This document shows, one piece after another, positions 50,101 to 63,779 of a stretch of DNA of 64,000 bases (positions are counted from its first letter, which is position 1; every line of letters starts with the position of its first letter). The notes below the pieces were generated by a model. The model worked only from the letters and a program-made list of their open reading frames with translations, was not told the origin of the DNA and searched no databases. A program made the position numbers and the translations under genes. Location: NCBI GenBank assembly GCA_013398295.1, contig VZSF01008955.1, forward strand, positions 765,578 through 829,577, in the 5' to 3' direction. This DNA is from Chionis minor. Its lineage: Eukaryota; Chordata; Aves; Charadriiformes; Chionididae.

Positions 50101-53100
50101 GGTACTTTTTCACCACCTTAAGCTTCTGTCCTACAACAGAATTACAAGAGAATTAGTCCTGTTTATTTCAGTGGTTGTTCCAAGAAAAACTGTAGAATAG
50201 GGTCTCATTGCTGCTGATTTTTCTCTAACCTTTTTTACTTAGATGCTCTGATTTTTTAGCAGCATTTTTGTATTTTATCAGTACTAAAATTTAATCTCAA
50301 CCCCTTTAACATGATATAATAACTGCCTGTGTACATATTCCTTTACTAAAATGCTTCTAGATAAATGAAATAATTCAAATTTTAGTAAATTAGTAGAAGC
50401 GGTAAAGCATTAGTACATTTTCACCAAACTCCTTGATATCTCATTAGGAACTTTCATAAATTCTGACTTGCAATTAAAATCCAGTGTTTCATTCAATTAT
50501 CTGGAATATACTCACTTCATATATATTTTAACATTACTGCAAACTGGGTTTTTTTAATTAAAATAGCTTTTTAAAAAAGGTTTTAAGTACAGATCAGAGA
50601 ATGCAAGATGCAGAAAAAGAAGGGAAAGTAACAAAAAATGGATAATGATCAAAGAGTTAGTGATGTATCAAATGAAAAAAAGTATGAGAACTTATTGAAT
50701 AAATTGAAGCAAATTATTCAAAATAGGAGTCAGTCTGCAAAATTTATCTGTTTTCTGGGAAACTTTTAAGAAGTATTTTTCCCCTTACAACTGCAAGTGA
50801 TTAGGTATAATGTTTATATAATATGGCCTGTGGTTTCTTTACTAATTTGTTATTTACTCACAAGAAAGACCACCACACATTAAACAACCAGAAGCATTTT
50901 GTGCAGTGTTATGGGCTTTCCTAAGAGGAGATCCATCACAATAAAGAGGACGGCAATTATTAAGATCTGACAACTACACAATCCAAGTGATAAATTTAAA
51001 AGCTGTTTAACTACCATTCCAGCAGACTGTAACCTGCAATAATCTCCAAAAATGCAACACACTTCAACATTTTTATCCTGTATGGTCAGTTTTGAACGCA
51101 TGTGGATTTTCAGAAAATTTTAAAGGCCCATCAGGAAGGTAAATATTACCCAGAAAACATGTGATACATTTCTCAGTTTCTTGTTTTTGTAAGAGTGCAG
51201 CAATGGATGGCTGCTCCATAAGGGAGGGGATCCAAATATAATATCAAAAAAAAAAGAAAATTTTTGTTCTGAACTGTGAAATCTCCTTATGCATGCTGCA
51301 GCAGTGTGCAGACTGTCAGCTTGGACAGTCTCAGCACCGTTTTCCCTGATATTCAGAAGAAAAGATCCTGTAAAATCTGAGGGAAGGATATTGAAAAAGT
51401 TTGTGGTGTATCAAGTTGGCATTAGCTGTTTCCTAACTACTTCAGCACTCATGGTTTTGGTGGAGGTTTTGTGTCATTAAACCTATGCTCCACAGTCTTA
51501 AGAAATACATGACTGTGACCTCAGACTTAGTCACTACTTCCAGGACCAACCATGCTCAGAAACTTAGAAACCAAGTGACATTTTCAGCATAGGCAGACAA
51601 AAATGTTGACTTGACTGTAAGAAAACGATGCTCAGTCAACACTCACTCATATGTGTTAGTGAGCTCCTTGTCATTTAACACATCCAAAATGTCTTACAGT
51701 AGTATTTAAGCTGTCTTATTAATCCAGTCTTTCCATCAGCATCAGGAGCTTCTTTTTCAGGGCAAGTTCTTACTCCAAGTTCCTTTTTGGTGTAAGATTT
51801 TCTTCCTTTCTTATCTCAAAATTGGCTTTCATTGGACAACCATAACAGCTTGTCTGGAGAACAAGAACAGTAAATATTTCTTGTGATTGCCTTTGTTTGT
51901 CCAAACCCGACAAACCAAAGTATTTCCATGAAAGTGAATCATTCAATTTCGTCCTCTCTACCTGAATTATTTTCTTCCTGGAAAGGTAATCCTCTGTTCA
52001 TGAAGACCACCCCAGTACCAGCATGGACTTCTTGCTCTTGGCAACTCTTTCCTCAGATCTTAGTCAGGCAATGTTATTAGCCTTTACTGCTGTTGTCATT
52101 GCTTAAGACCTAATTTAAAAATATGTTACCCTTGCTGGCCACATATTTTTAAGACAGACTCCTATGCTGATGCTGTCATTCTTTTTTTTTCTTTTTCTTT
52201 TTTTAACCAATGCATTAGATAAGCATGTAACTGTAAATATACTTGTAATATCACTGAAATCCACAAGGCTACTTTATTTGGTTACAGGTTTGGGGTTGTT
52301 TTTTGGGTTTTTTTTGCATGTTTGGCAATAAGCCTAGCTAGAGAAGTATCTGAAGTCTGCTACTAGACCGTACTGTAATGCAGGTAACGAAGAATCCAGG
52401 GCAAGGTGGAAAAGGAACTTAATTTTTGTCCTGGAATATGAAAAATATGGAGGAGCAAATCAGCTTTTCAAGTTTGAAAGATTACTGGTCTTCTATTCTG
52501 CTAAAAGAACTAAAGAAATGTACTTTATATTTCAAAAATATCAGCAAAAGTTAGTTTCTCACATGAGAACTGTAATTCTGGAAACCAGCTATTATAGGTA
52601 GGTCTGAACATATCGCTGGCAGAATTTAATATAAGTTTTCACCCAGTAATACACATGATACTTCATTGCACTAATCACTATTTCAGCTGCTGCTAACACA
52701 GAGGAGAGAAAATGTAGAGATGTTGATTTATCCACTATTGATTGCACAACAGCACATAGGAAAAATAATTACAGATAACACAACAGTTTGTGGTTTTTAT
52801 AAATGGTATACAAAAATAGTAAAGCTGAATTAGTTTCTACATAAATCCCAAGAGAGCAGTAACTTCTATAAGAAAAGCTAAAAAGAAAATAAGTAGTTTT
52901 CTTCACCTTAATTGTTCAACAAAACCAAGTTGAGCGTCTTTACTGAGCTATTAGCATAATTTCCCCTCTATTTTTATCCAGGAAGGCTCTGTTCCTCTTT
53001 AGGCTCAGACTTAAGAAAAGTGATTTGCTTTTGGATAATTTTATAGTTGTGGTAGGTTGCTCCAGTGGTATGGCCCACCTGCTTTAATCACTATCCTACA

Positions 53101-54469
53101 CTTCAGACTGGTAAAGGGTAATTTTATTCTGTTCTGTAATTCCATTAGTCTTTCTTTGTTGAGATCTGTAGTGGTGTGCATGTAGCAAAAATTCAAGGTA
53201 TTATGAAAAAAAGAAAGAGAAAATAAGATTCCAAAATTTTAAAGTATTACAAATGTCATTAAGATTTTCTATTTGAGCTTAGTATGTTTATTTAAGATTG
53301 ATTTTTGTTAGGTTATTTTAGCAGAATTATATATATTGTTAAAACTGATTTCATATTGTAATTGTGTGCTTTACTGATTTGGCCTCTAAAAGATGTCATT
53401 TATTTGATAAGACATGGTGCTTTACTTGAGTAAATACCAGTTGTTATATCCATTATTTAAATGCTGCAAAAGGTTATATGCATTATATTTATTTACCAAC
53501 AACAACACTGCTTGTATCAACGGCAAACAGAAGCGGCTTGGTTTTGTGCTTCAGATTGGAAAACAACTTCAAAATGCTGATTATCCCAGAGGTACCTTTT
53601 CTTACACCCTGAAAGCTTTTGTTTCATAATCACCACGTGCCATTGCTATTATAGATTTGTAGGTGAAGATGAAATTTGTAACCAGTGAATCTTCCCATAT
53701 TCTAATGAAAAAATAGCTATAAAAACTAGGCACTACTGAAGGAAAATAAAATTTAGCAGGGCTTCTTTCTAGTGTGTCCAGATTCAGCTGAGTACAACAA
53801 AACCAGAATCCATTCAGGAAAAGGCTCAAATTTGCTGGTATTTTTCCCCATTCTGCCTGAAACAACATGAAAGCAACAAAAGGTCTGAGAAAACTTGTGG
53901 AAAAAGGAACTCAAACCCCTTTGACTGCTGTAGGTGAGGCCATATTGGGCAGCAAAGATGTGGGTAGTTTTCAGGCTGTTGGACCAAAAATCTTTTAAAC
54001 TAGACTGCCCAGAAAGATGGATTACCAAAGAGTTACATTTTTCTGTGCTTATACTTGCAGTTTGCAGTTTGTTACGTACTCGTGTCAATAATATAGATAC
54101 TGGTACCATTAAAATCTCACATAAAACAGGCAAATCAAGCTAAGTAATACAGCCAGCTAAACTCCTGTTTTCTTTCTAGGTGTGGGGAGGATACTTTATC
54201 ATCTGTCTGAATTTTGATATCAAAAATCTGCATTGAGCTGGCTGCCTTGCTTTTGTCTCCTTCCAGGCCGTCAAACCCATTTTCTAAAAACTCCACCCTC
54301 TGATCCGTCCATTTGCCCCATCACAAATGAACAGATAGAGAATTATGTCACACCTTCATCTCCTGACAGACTTTTGTCTTTGAGGTCCTTTCTACATTCC
54401 TATTGCAATGTGCTCCATGGAGTGCTGATGTATTGCTGGAACCATATTTGTAAGAACAATCAGAACTTG

Positions 54470-55010
54470 TATTTAATTAACAGCTAATTAACAGCCCTTC
54501 TGGCCTTTGTAGTTGATACCTTGCCAAATTCAAGAAATAATTTGGATAAGTAATTATGAATGCTATTTAAAAATAATGAGTTGAAGCATCTACAAGATTC
54601 CACCTTGACAAAAATGAGATTGCTAAAATTGTCTGACTAATGCATATTTGGGAGGAACAGGCAGCATTTAAACTGAAAAAAAAGTGTATCCCCATTGTCC
54701 GCCAAAGCTCATTAGAAATGAGAAAGAAATTTGTAAGCTCTCCAAAGAAAAGAATATCAAATGTAAGAGGGGAGAAAAAGTAATTTCTTAGAAATCTTTT
54801 TTAACGGATGAAAATAGGCAATATCCAATGGTAGTTGCCAGGGACTGGACTTTGCAGCATGCTGGGGGTTATTGTCTCACCACAATGCATATTACAAGAC
54901 TGGGGACTAAGTAGTCACTGTCAAGCACAGTTCAATGTTATAGCAATTTATATTTAATTTGCACAGCCTTGCAAAAGCTGTTATTTACAAAACCAAATGT
55001 ATTCTTTCAT
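54470..55010. promoter_or_regulatory. Candidate conserved non-coding / enhancer-like block
   Basis: The block contains paired TTAATTAACAG/CTAATTAACAG sites (54,473-54,494), TAATTATG at about 54,551, the sequence AATGCATATT twice (54,639-54,648 and 54,884-54,893), and an inverted ATTGT-N6-ACAAT pair (54,871-54,886) resembling a SOX dimer site. These motif classes are common in vertebrate developmental enhancers. AT-rich composition raises the chance rate, so this is tentative. Confidence 0.25.
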
Positions 55011-58000
55011 AATCGGACCTTTCAGTTGGCTTTTCATTCACTCATGCCCATTTTCTATCTATATTATAAGGTTACACTAACGTCCTAAATGTAACTATTT
55101 GAAGCAAAACATTTATGAAAATGAATGGTTTGCATACGTAGTGATAAATGTTTAAAGTACCTCGAGGGTGCTTAAAATACAGTATAATTGTATACAATAC
55201 AAAGGTGTAAATCAGTCTCATATTTTTGTTGCCTTTTAACAAAAGCCATAGGTAACTGTAGCTACGGGATTGCTTGGGCTTGAGATGACCTCTAGGGGTC
55301 ACCTGATACTTTCTTTTATAAAGCTCAGGGTTTATTTAATTATTTCTACATCACCCCAAGAAATAAAAGACTTCTTGAGCAGTTTCTCAGTTTAAGCTAG
55401 TGACGGCAGTCTGTTTTGTATATGAACTCTTATTTGTTCCGATATTATACAGTCTTTCCTATTGTGTAACCTAAATTTTCCCTTCTATGTGTTAAGTAAG
55501 TTCCTCAGTCTTCTTTGATTAATCCAAAAAATGGCCTACTTTATGACATGCCTTTAATTATTTGTAGACAGTTCCTGTTATGTCATTTTCCTCCGGATGG
55601 CACTTGCTTAACTCTATAATCCCACACAGATCTTGTTTCCCAAACTTTTCCGTTCAGTTGCAGTCTACCCAGCTTCCTTGGCCAAAGCGCATCCTTTTAT
55701 CTACTGCGTCCCTAGACAATTCTCTGATCTTTAAGCACGGTCGAGCACTGCAGAGCCACCTCACCCAGCATTTGGGTTGTGCTTTTCCAGGGTGAATGAA
55801 AAACATCTGAGCCTAAAGGGAACCCTACAAACAAGGAGGAGGAAAAGGCCAATTTAAGGGGAAAATTAAGAGTAATGTTAAGAGGGGCAGCAGCTGGGAG
55901 AATCCTTAAGTTCTCTCACCTGGTTTAGTTGTGTCCGTCAGGTGTAAGCACAGAACAGCAAGAGCTGATGTTGTCCTGGTGTATATTATCACCCTTCTTA
56001 CATACAAGTGTTCCCATGGTCGGAGACAGGTTCCTTAGATCATCCTCTTTGCCATAAATCGTCTTATGGTATGACATTCCGGTGTCTTAATACAGAAATA
56101 TAACACATTTCTGTCTTTTGCAGCAGTGTGAAACATTAACATAGGATCAACTTATATTTGATCCTGGGGAGAGAATTAAAGGTCATTGTACCTTTGCTTT
56201 GCATTTGTTACGTAGCAATCCTTTCTGGCCCTAACAGGAACTTTCTGAATCATTAATGTGGTTTTGTATTTTTACAATTGTCTTTGATTACTTCCTAAAA
56301 TTTGAATAGGTTTTTTTTTTTTATTAAAATGATAAAAACAAAGATTTTTCATCCAGTGAATATTCTATAACTTTAAAAAATCCTTTTAACTCTGATTCAT
56401 GCCAAGAAACTGAAATCCCAAAATATTTAAGGGAGAAAATATTCTGAAAAAGTTTAATTTGGACATAGCCGGATGTTTGGTTTGAATTTTCAGTCAAAAC
56501 AAAATAGTAGCATTGTAGTTTAAAAGCCTACTGCATTCATTTTCATGTGGGATCAGTCTTCATAGACATATTTCATAATAGTCCATAGTCTAGTGACAAC
56601 TCTGATTCACCATGGTGCTTGTTCAGAAGGAATCTCATACTGTAGTGAAAGACAGACCTTGAGGGACTCTACCCTTCTGGGAAAACATAGAAATCTTAAT
56701 TATAGATCCCACGAGAAAGTCACTGATTTAGAAAGATAGTCAATGCTTTTTTGACTTGGAAAAAACCCAAGTTATTCAAATGGAATATTTTTTTTTGTTT
56801 TGCTTACTCAAAACACACCATTCCAGGAAGAAGTGCTTTGACTAGATTTTCCAAAAGAAAATTCAGCATCTGTCAATAAATTGGGATATCCACATAGGCT
56901 ACCTAGTAATGATACTGTGTATCTTTTGATTCTCTTTTGACTTTTTGCCGATCATTCTACTTTATAATCCATCTATTGATCTTTTAATAATATATTGACA
57001 AATTGTACGCCACAGAGTCTCAGAAACAGACCACTGTATCTAATATCTGGATAGTGCCAATATGTTACGGCCACCATTATAATATAGTAAATATTTGCAG
57101 CGTGGCCTTTGACACCAATACCAGTATTCAGTATTTAGATTTTTTTAAACATGTGTATGCATCTTACAGTGCCATTAAATATACACTTGAAGCCATATAT
57201 TTAATGCTCATATACATTCTGCATGCATATGTATGCATTTCTAAAGTAAAGGAAAGTTTCCTTTCTCTTCAAAGCTGACCATCTAATGGTATTTTCAGAC
57301 TAACTGTACTGTCCAGCACAAAATTAATTTTCTCAACTAGCCTTCTCTCTCTAACTCTTTGTGAACCATTTATTCCTCCTTCTGTGACTTATAATTTTTT
57401 AAAAATAGTACATTTACCAGAGGAAAAAAATAGAGCAAACCAATTTTTTTTTATTTTATGCTTTCTCTTTCTACACGAAGACTGCCAACCAGCGAAGCCA
57501 GGTGCCTCCTTACTTCAGTTCAATACTCCATTATTGCTTCCCTTCTCCCGGTAAAATCAAGCACGTTAACATTCACATACATTCGCATCCTGGGTCCCTG
57601 TTTAGTCATCTGTTTACTAGGAAGCAAGTATTCTGTTCAACAATTCTGAGGTAATATTCCACTTTATATATTTCTTAGTCAGGATTAACAGCAGGTTTGC
57701 ATTCTTTTTCCTTTGCTTTCTGATCACACATTAGATTATATACCTTCACTCATCTCTCTCTTTTTTTTTCTAGTTAGTCAAAGGTAGAATAACCGCTGTG
57801 GTCACAAGAATTAAATGGATCTATGTACTTTTCCTAAATCTCTTTGTTTCTTTTTAAGATTTCAAGAACTGTTAACCTACTTGAAACCATGATATGCTTT
57901 ATACTCATATGGATCTGTATCAAAAATTAAAGGTGCCTCAAACTAGATTATATAGGATCTTTGAGAAACTATTTTTGTATCTTTTTTGCATCAGTTCAAG

Positions 58001-60145
58001 TTGCAATGTCCCCTCACTTCTGGGGTCCTTTTAGTGAAATAAACAAAACCAAAAAGCCTCAAGCCTGTACTCTCTCAGGAGCTCTCTTGTGCTGTCTTCT
58101 GCTCTCAGAGAAATTATTTGCAAATATTCCGTGTTTATAACCACCATCAGTAATTACCCAGCTCATTTCTTGACACCTTATTCAAAGGCAGGTTAAGGTG
58201 GTTTGTAGTTACTCCGTTCCTTTGGCACTCAGCAAGCAAGAACCAGCTGTTGTGTGAACCTGTATGAATTAGACATCTCTATTTGCCCATTCAGGCCATC
58301 TTCGGATACTAGATTTCTTATTTGATTGATGTTTAATTTTTTTATAGACCTATGAGATTGTTCTGGGGAAAAAAAAGAGTGTAGTCTCTGTTTCCCCACG
58401 AGAAGTCCTCCCCAAACCCCACTGCACCGCAGCACTAGCCCCTGCAGAGACCCCAGCAGTTTCAGATGGTAGCCCCGGTTATCTCTTTGGGTATGGGTCT
58501 CACAATAACCGCACACCCACACAACTTTGTTTGGACTTGCTGTTTCCAAAGAGACTGTATAGCCCAAATTTATCAGCTCCTTTGGATTCTTTCCAACACT
58601 GGGCAATTTTAAGAATAAAAATCAAAATTAATTCTGAATTATTCCGAAACATATGCACTTAAGCTTCTGAGATTAGAATTAAAAGAAATGTATACAGACA
58701 ACTCTGTTTTTAGTATAATCACTAGATTTCTTTCTAGTTCTTAAGTTTTCTTCTCTAGGATATTTAAGCTATCAGAAGTGTTTGTCCTATACAGCGAGAT
58801 CCCATCCTCTGAGTGCTGACCCAGAGCTGAAAATAAAGCCAGCTTGCAGGACTGGCAGTAAATTCCCCATGAGACTTCCCTGCTTAAAACAGCATTCTGT
58901 TAGCTTTTTGTGTTAAAAAGATGACAATTTCCTTTCTCTTCCCCACTTTAAACAAAAGTCCCCGCTTCTTACCCAAGCCAACACAGCTTCTTCATGTATT
59001 TTCAGTTAGCATATTCCTTTTTTCTTGATTTGTTACAGCACTGTTGGAAATGTTACAGTCTCTGTTGAGTTATGTATCATGAGAATGATGTACACGTATT
59101 TTACCAAGTGCACAGTCTTCACTGAGGTCTTAACTTTCTTTAAGGACCATGCATAGCACATAACTCCAACATCAGGCTTCTGCGACTCTCGTTTGCAGCC
59201 CTCCCTCTCCCCTGCATCTCTTCTCACCTGTACACTCACCCTTAGCCAGCTATAGGGTCTTCTGGCACCTCATTTTGGCAGTATAACTTGCTAGTAAAAA
59301 TTTCAAATATGCTTTTTGTTTATCTATTGGATTCACAATTTGATTTTGCTTGCTTAGTATAGATATCTCAACAATAATTTTACCTCAATATCTGAATATT
59401 ATTATCGTTATGTGTACTTATAATAACCTATGGTATGGAGTCAATCTTCTCAGTCCCTATTCAGGAAATTCAAAATCAATGTATTTGGCTCTGAGACAGG
59501 ACTGTAAAAGCAGTTCTCTTCAATGTTTTTAATCATTTTATCTTACTTTTTATTAAAGAACACTTCCCTACTTGCAAACTAGAATTAATTTTATCTTGTT
59601 CTTAGTTTCTAGATCCCTTGATAACCAGTAAGGGTATGGATATCAGCAAAGCACTTCAAATTAACAAATACTTATCTCTAACAAGGATTCTAGTTATTAT
59701 AATACGGAACTTTTCATCTCTGTAGAAAGGAAAAAAAAAAAGCACAAACTTTTGGAGAAGTTGCTTGAACAATCAGGGTATAATATTTTTAAATTTTACT
59801 AAAAAGAAACTGCTTCAACTTACTTTCAGAAATAAACTTTATTTCTAAAGGACAATAATTTTGTTTAAAAATTCCTGCTATGAAGCTGGAAATTAACCAT
59901 AACTTTTAAGAAGAAAACCAATTTCCTCCCTTTGTTCCAACATATTTCATTTTCCTGAAAATATGTGTAATATTGTTTGTCAGTAGTAAAAGTAACTATT
60001 AGGGGCCCTTTTGTTAAAAATCTACGTCTATTTTGACTTGTTCATCAAAGAGCAGTGTGGTGATACTTACCTGTGTTTTGAGCCTGGGAAATGTGGAATG
60101 TAATTAACTCTATGGATGTGATAACTTGTTTTTTTATTTAAAATG

Positions 60146-60186
60146 CTCTTTTTTCCCCTTTTTCTTCTTTTTTCTTTTTTCTTCTT
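60146..60186. repeat. 41-base polypyrimidine tract
   Basis: Only C and T occur for 41 bases, mostly T with short C insertions. Its reverse complement yields a spurious lysine-rich open frame. Confidence 0.9.
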
Positions 60187-60929
60187 ATTTTTTTTAATAT
60201 AGATTAGAGGATCCTTTTCCAGAAAAAATCTAACCCTCCAATTTCTGAAATCTGATTTGTATAAGACGTTTCTGTTACCTTCACGTGGAGGTGACTCAGG
60301 TTTAGAACCTGTGGGCATGAATGTTTCTGCCTACACGTAGTTTCCACAATAATGAGAAATGCCCAAAAGTACCTGATGCTAAGGTACATACAGATACAAG
60401 TATAGGAAACCCAATCCAGTCCTAGCCATTCTCTAGGAGTGGAGACTTCCTCGTCCTACTACCCTACTGCTCAGATCATTTTTTTGATTCAGACAAATAT
60501 GATAATGGTAGTCTTTTCCCATGAGGCTAGCCGATGGGAAACCATGGGTTAACCACTAGCCCTGCTCATCTGAAATTACCAAACACACCCTAGTTGAATC
60601 GCTGTTGCTCAGCCTAAACCACTGCAGGTTAGGAGAATCACATGGTGTCTATTGTTCCCCAGCTTTTAGGACTGAGGAGTTTCCCCCTAGCATCACATCA
60701 GCCAAGAGAACCAAGTCCACAAGTCAACTGCAATGGATGAAGCTTGCAGAAATGTATAACGACACCCCAAAAAGTTCTGAAGCCATCCACAAGAACAAAC
60801 AATTTGACGGGATTATCCCATTGCTGTAAAAGTGAAAACAAGCTGCCTAATTCCTTACAAGAAGTATCACGGCCACCAGAGCAGCTCCTGTACATGAACT
60901 ATAGATCTACAGATAAATGAAGTGTTGGA

Positions 60930-62180
60930 CCAAGCTCTGATGGCTGTGATCAGCACGTCAGCATACTTTGCTGATCAGTTCAATGAAAAACACAGGGAAT
61001 TTTTAAGAAAAGAAAAAATTTTATTTCTGATCTGATCAGATCCACCCATACCATCACAGACAGCGTTTGGGCTCACCACACATATCAGATTTTGGAGCTT
61101 TCAAAAATACTTGCTAAAATTCATTACGTGGATCCCTGTCCCTTCTAGCTAGCTCCCCGTTACTAAAATAAGTTGTTAATCTGCCTTCAGGAGAGGATAT
61201 TCACCACTCTTACTGAAACACACAGGAGCCCACACAGCCCTCAAACCAGGACTGCAGCCTGTCCACAGTCCCCACTTCTCCCACCCCACCTCTGCCCGAC
61301 CTGTAACATCCACAAGAACGTCAACTGGCGAAATGCCCATTCATGGCCATGAGGGAGGCAATTTTTTTCTCTTTATATTAACAGATCTCCCTGACAGAAC
61401 AGGCTGTGAAGTATCCTAACATACATTCCTGCTATGACAGGGGTGAATGGTCCAGCACTTCATCTATGTTTATCTTCACTTACCTGGTCCTGTCAGGATG
61501 CTGGGTAGGCAACCTTCTCTTCAATTCCAAAAACAAGAGCAGGGTGAGAGCCTCAGGTACAACCGTCTGGGCTGATGACAGCGTGCAGGTGCAGATATGT
61601 CTCACTCACCGCTGACACAGCCGTGACACCTACTCAGCTACAGGCGGTCAGACCTTAGAGAAGGAGCTGCTGGCTGGAAAGGCATCCAGGCAAGATGAAG
61701 GTGAGAGTGACTGAATGGGAGAGGTACCTTGTGCTGAACTCATGCTGACCTTCTCTGTCAAAATAGTACAACGGTCTGGGTTCACGTTTGCCTCCTTACC
61801 AACCTTCTAAATGTCTAAAAATGCCCTTTCTTTCACCATCTTGCTAGAAACCTTCATCCTTTCCGAGGTCTCGCTAGTTGTTACACGCTCGCTTCCTTCA
61901 TGCAGAGCTGCTATAGTCTGCAATATGGTACAATCAATGGAAGTAATGAAGTTTATGGCAGGTATAGAAACCGGCTGGCACTTCTACCACGCTCTGCCAT
62001 CATCTCATCAGGCTCATGCTGACACCCTTAACTTGTTCCTCCTCTGGCTTAGCAATTCCATTAAAGTATTGCTCCTAACTCAGAAAGCTGTTAATGGATC
62101 ACATCCCACCTATACTAAAGATCCGGCTTCAATTTACAAATGCAGATCACAAAATCCAGGACAAAGCGAGTTGGAGCTGT
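60930..62180 (+). mobile_element. Decayed L2-like LINE, reverse transcriptase to C-terminus
   Basis: In shifting plus-strand frames, blocks appear in the order of an L2-clade ORF2. FADQFNEKHREFL (about 60,968-61,006) recalls the 'FA..F..KI..IR' block before the RT. DPCPSS with L.P..TK..N (61,131-61,190) recalls 'DP.P..LLK..LP.L.P.IT.IIN.SL'. WADDSVQVQICL (about 61,573-61,608) stands where YADDTQLYL, the catalytic metal-binding motif, should be. From 61,920 to 62,140 comes LFLLWLSNSIKVLLLTQKAV followed by NGSHPTY and KCRS, matching the C-terminal 'LHWLP...RI.FKVLLLTYKALNG.AP.YL......RSLRS'. The EN domain and 3' UTR are not seen and frames are broken throughout. It is an ancient dead copy. Confidence 0.65.
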
Positions 62181-62839
62181 GCAGAAAGTCTTGTTAGCTG
62201 AAGGGATAGAGGTGGTGGAGGTTGAAGATATTGGAAAAGTGCAGACAAATCCATAACCATCACTAGATATTTTAAGGAAATACTGACAAAACGTCTGCTT
62301 TGAAAAGACCTGTTCATGGCAGAACAAAAATGACACTGACAGTTTAGATATATTTTATGCTGCATTAACATGTATTGAAAAGGTGCAAAACAAATGTTTT
62401 GAAATGGTCATTTTCATATTTACGGTCTAAATCTTTGGAATTCTATTCAGGAAACACTGCAAAATGTTGATGTTTTCTCCTGATTCAGGATGAAACTAAG
62501 CTTTTGTATTCTGTTGAGTCCTTCTCCATATGGACTACATCAAATCTATATAAACACCAGACTGCGTCTATAAGATTTTCTTGAAAAGCTGGAGCTGTAG
62601 GAAGAAGCAGAGAGTGTTCAGTCGAAATCAAAGGAACTATCCAACCCTCATCCTAAGATGTGCTTTTGAATTAATGCTTAGGGTTCCCCGACATTACCTT
62701 GGCAGGACTAATTAACTAAAATCAGTTATGATATATAGAAAGCTGCATCTCTATGAGTTTGCATCGCTACTTTAAGCATTCCCTTCAACCCTTAAATAAG
62801 CAACAGTTGCTTTTAGTGATTCCTGGAAAAACTTCCTCC
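62181..62839. other. Unique sequence without recognisable gene
   Basis: No gene seen. The part next to 62,180 may be residual 3' sequence of the L2-like element, but I cannot recognise a tail. Minus-strand frames here are short and overlap. Confidence 0.5.
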
Positions 62840-63074
62840 GCTGCCTTTCCTCATGCTCGTACGACGGCGTTCGAAGTCAGCGCTATGTTGGGGTTGAGTG
62901 GAGTCGATCCAGCTGACCCGTTCCTGTTTACACGTCACTGAGCTGGGCGGCTGTGTGCACGCCCCACCGCTGCTGGCCGTGGAGAAGGGATGTCATCAGC
63001 ACTGTTTGTAACCGAGCCAACCAATTATTAATATGATCGGTTACTTCTTGAAAGATCTGCTTTTGTAAAAATGC

Positions 63075-63122
63075 AGCTAGTTTAAGACCTAATTAAAGCT
63101 AGTTTAAGACCTAATTAAAGCT
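63075..63122. repeat. 22-base tandem duplication
   Basis: The unit AGCTAGTTTAAGACCTAATTAA occupies 63,075-63,096 and 63,097-63,118 and is followed by a partial third AGCT. The two copies are identical, so the duplication is recent. Confidence 0.95.
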
Positions 63123-63779
63123 CTGAGGGGCATACGCTCAAAAGACCCTCAAACAGGATTTATTTTGGTGCACAAAGACATCTATGCTTGAAGTTCTGTA
63201 CAAGCACATGCAGCAGGACAGGCCAAATAAAAGGGCTACTGAATTAGGTTTCTGCATTTAGTCAGTGCGAGGCCTCTGAGAAATTTAGACTACGGACTTG
63301 TGTGTGCGCTTGGAAAGTTTGCCTTGCCAGCGTAGCGGGTCTGCAGCTTCTGCATTATTCGTCCGAGTTCTTCCTCTTGCGGAGGCTGAAAAGCACCGCG
63401 AATGTCAGCACTGTAAAACTATGCCCAGAGAGCGACGCTCTTAATTTGTCTTTCCCTTTTTTTTATTAAGCCTTTTATTCCGCAGACGATGGAAAAGCCA
63501 GTTCTCCTTGCGGCTTGGTAGCTCCAAAGGCAGGACCAGGGCCCTGGGGCACCTCACCGGCTGGCGTCTTGGCTATAGGTCTGCTGGGAGCGGGCCGGAG
63601 AAGCGCAGCCTGCCTTAGAAACCGCATCCTGCCCATCACTTTACCTGCCGTAAGAGTAACATTTTTTGACTTGGTGAAACGTTTCTTCCAGCCTCCGCTG
63701 GTTGCGCTCATCAGATAATGTGCTCAGCCGTCAAGTGTGTAACTTCCTCGGGGAAGGAGAGCAAGAGATAAGAGCCGCC

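Larger units (their letters stand above)
47151..60900. other. Long AT-rich stretch without recognisable gene
   Basis: No gene or clear transposon recognised. Homopolymers include A13 (47,184-47,196), T13 (47,590-47,602), A12 (49,237-49,248) and T12 (56,311-56,322). There are a short TTTC repeat (48,644-48,657), a candidate regulatory block (54,470-55,010), a C-rich patch (58,390-58,460) and a polypyrimidine tract (60,146-60,186). Frames of 125-126 codons on minus (53,753-54,133; 58,229-58,606) match no family I know. Confidence 0.6.

Noticed and set aside
53753..54133. 126-codon minus-strand frame
   Set aside because: Unrecognised. An overlapping minus-strand frame in another phase is also open, pointing to chance.
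58229..58606. 125-codon minus-strand frame over a C-rich patch
   Set aside because: The peptide has no motif or family resemblance. Local GC content explains the lack of stops.
60067..60318. Lysine-rich minus-strand frame (83 codons)
   Set aside because: The KK/RR run is the reverse complement of a polypyrimidine tract.
61811..62197. 128-codon plus-strand frame as a cellular gene
   Set aside because: Its KVLLLTQKAVNG segment identifies it as the C-terminal part of an L2-like LINE.
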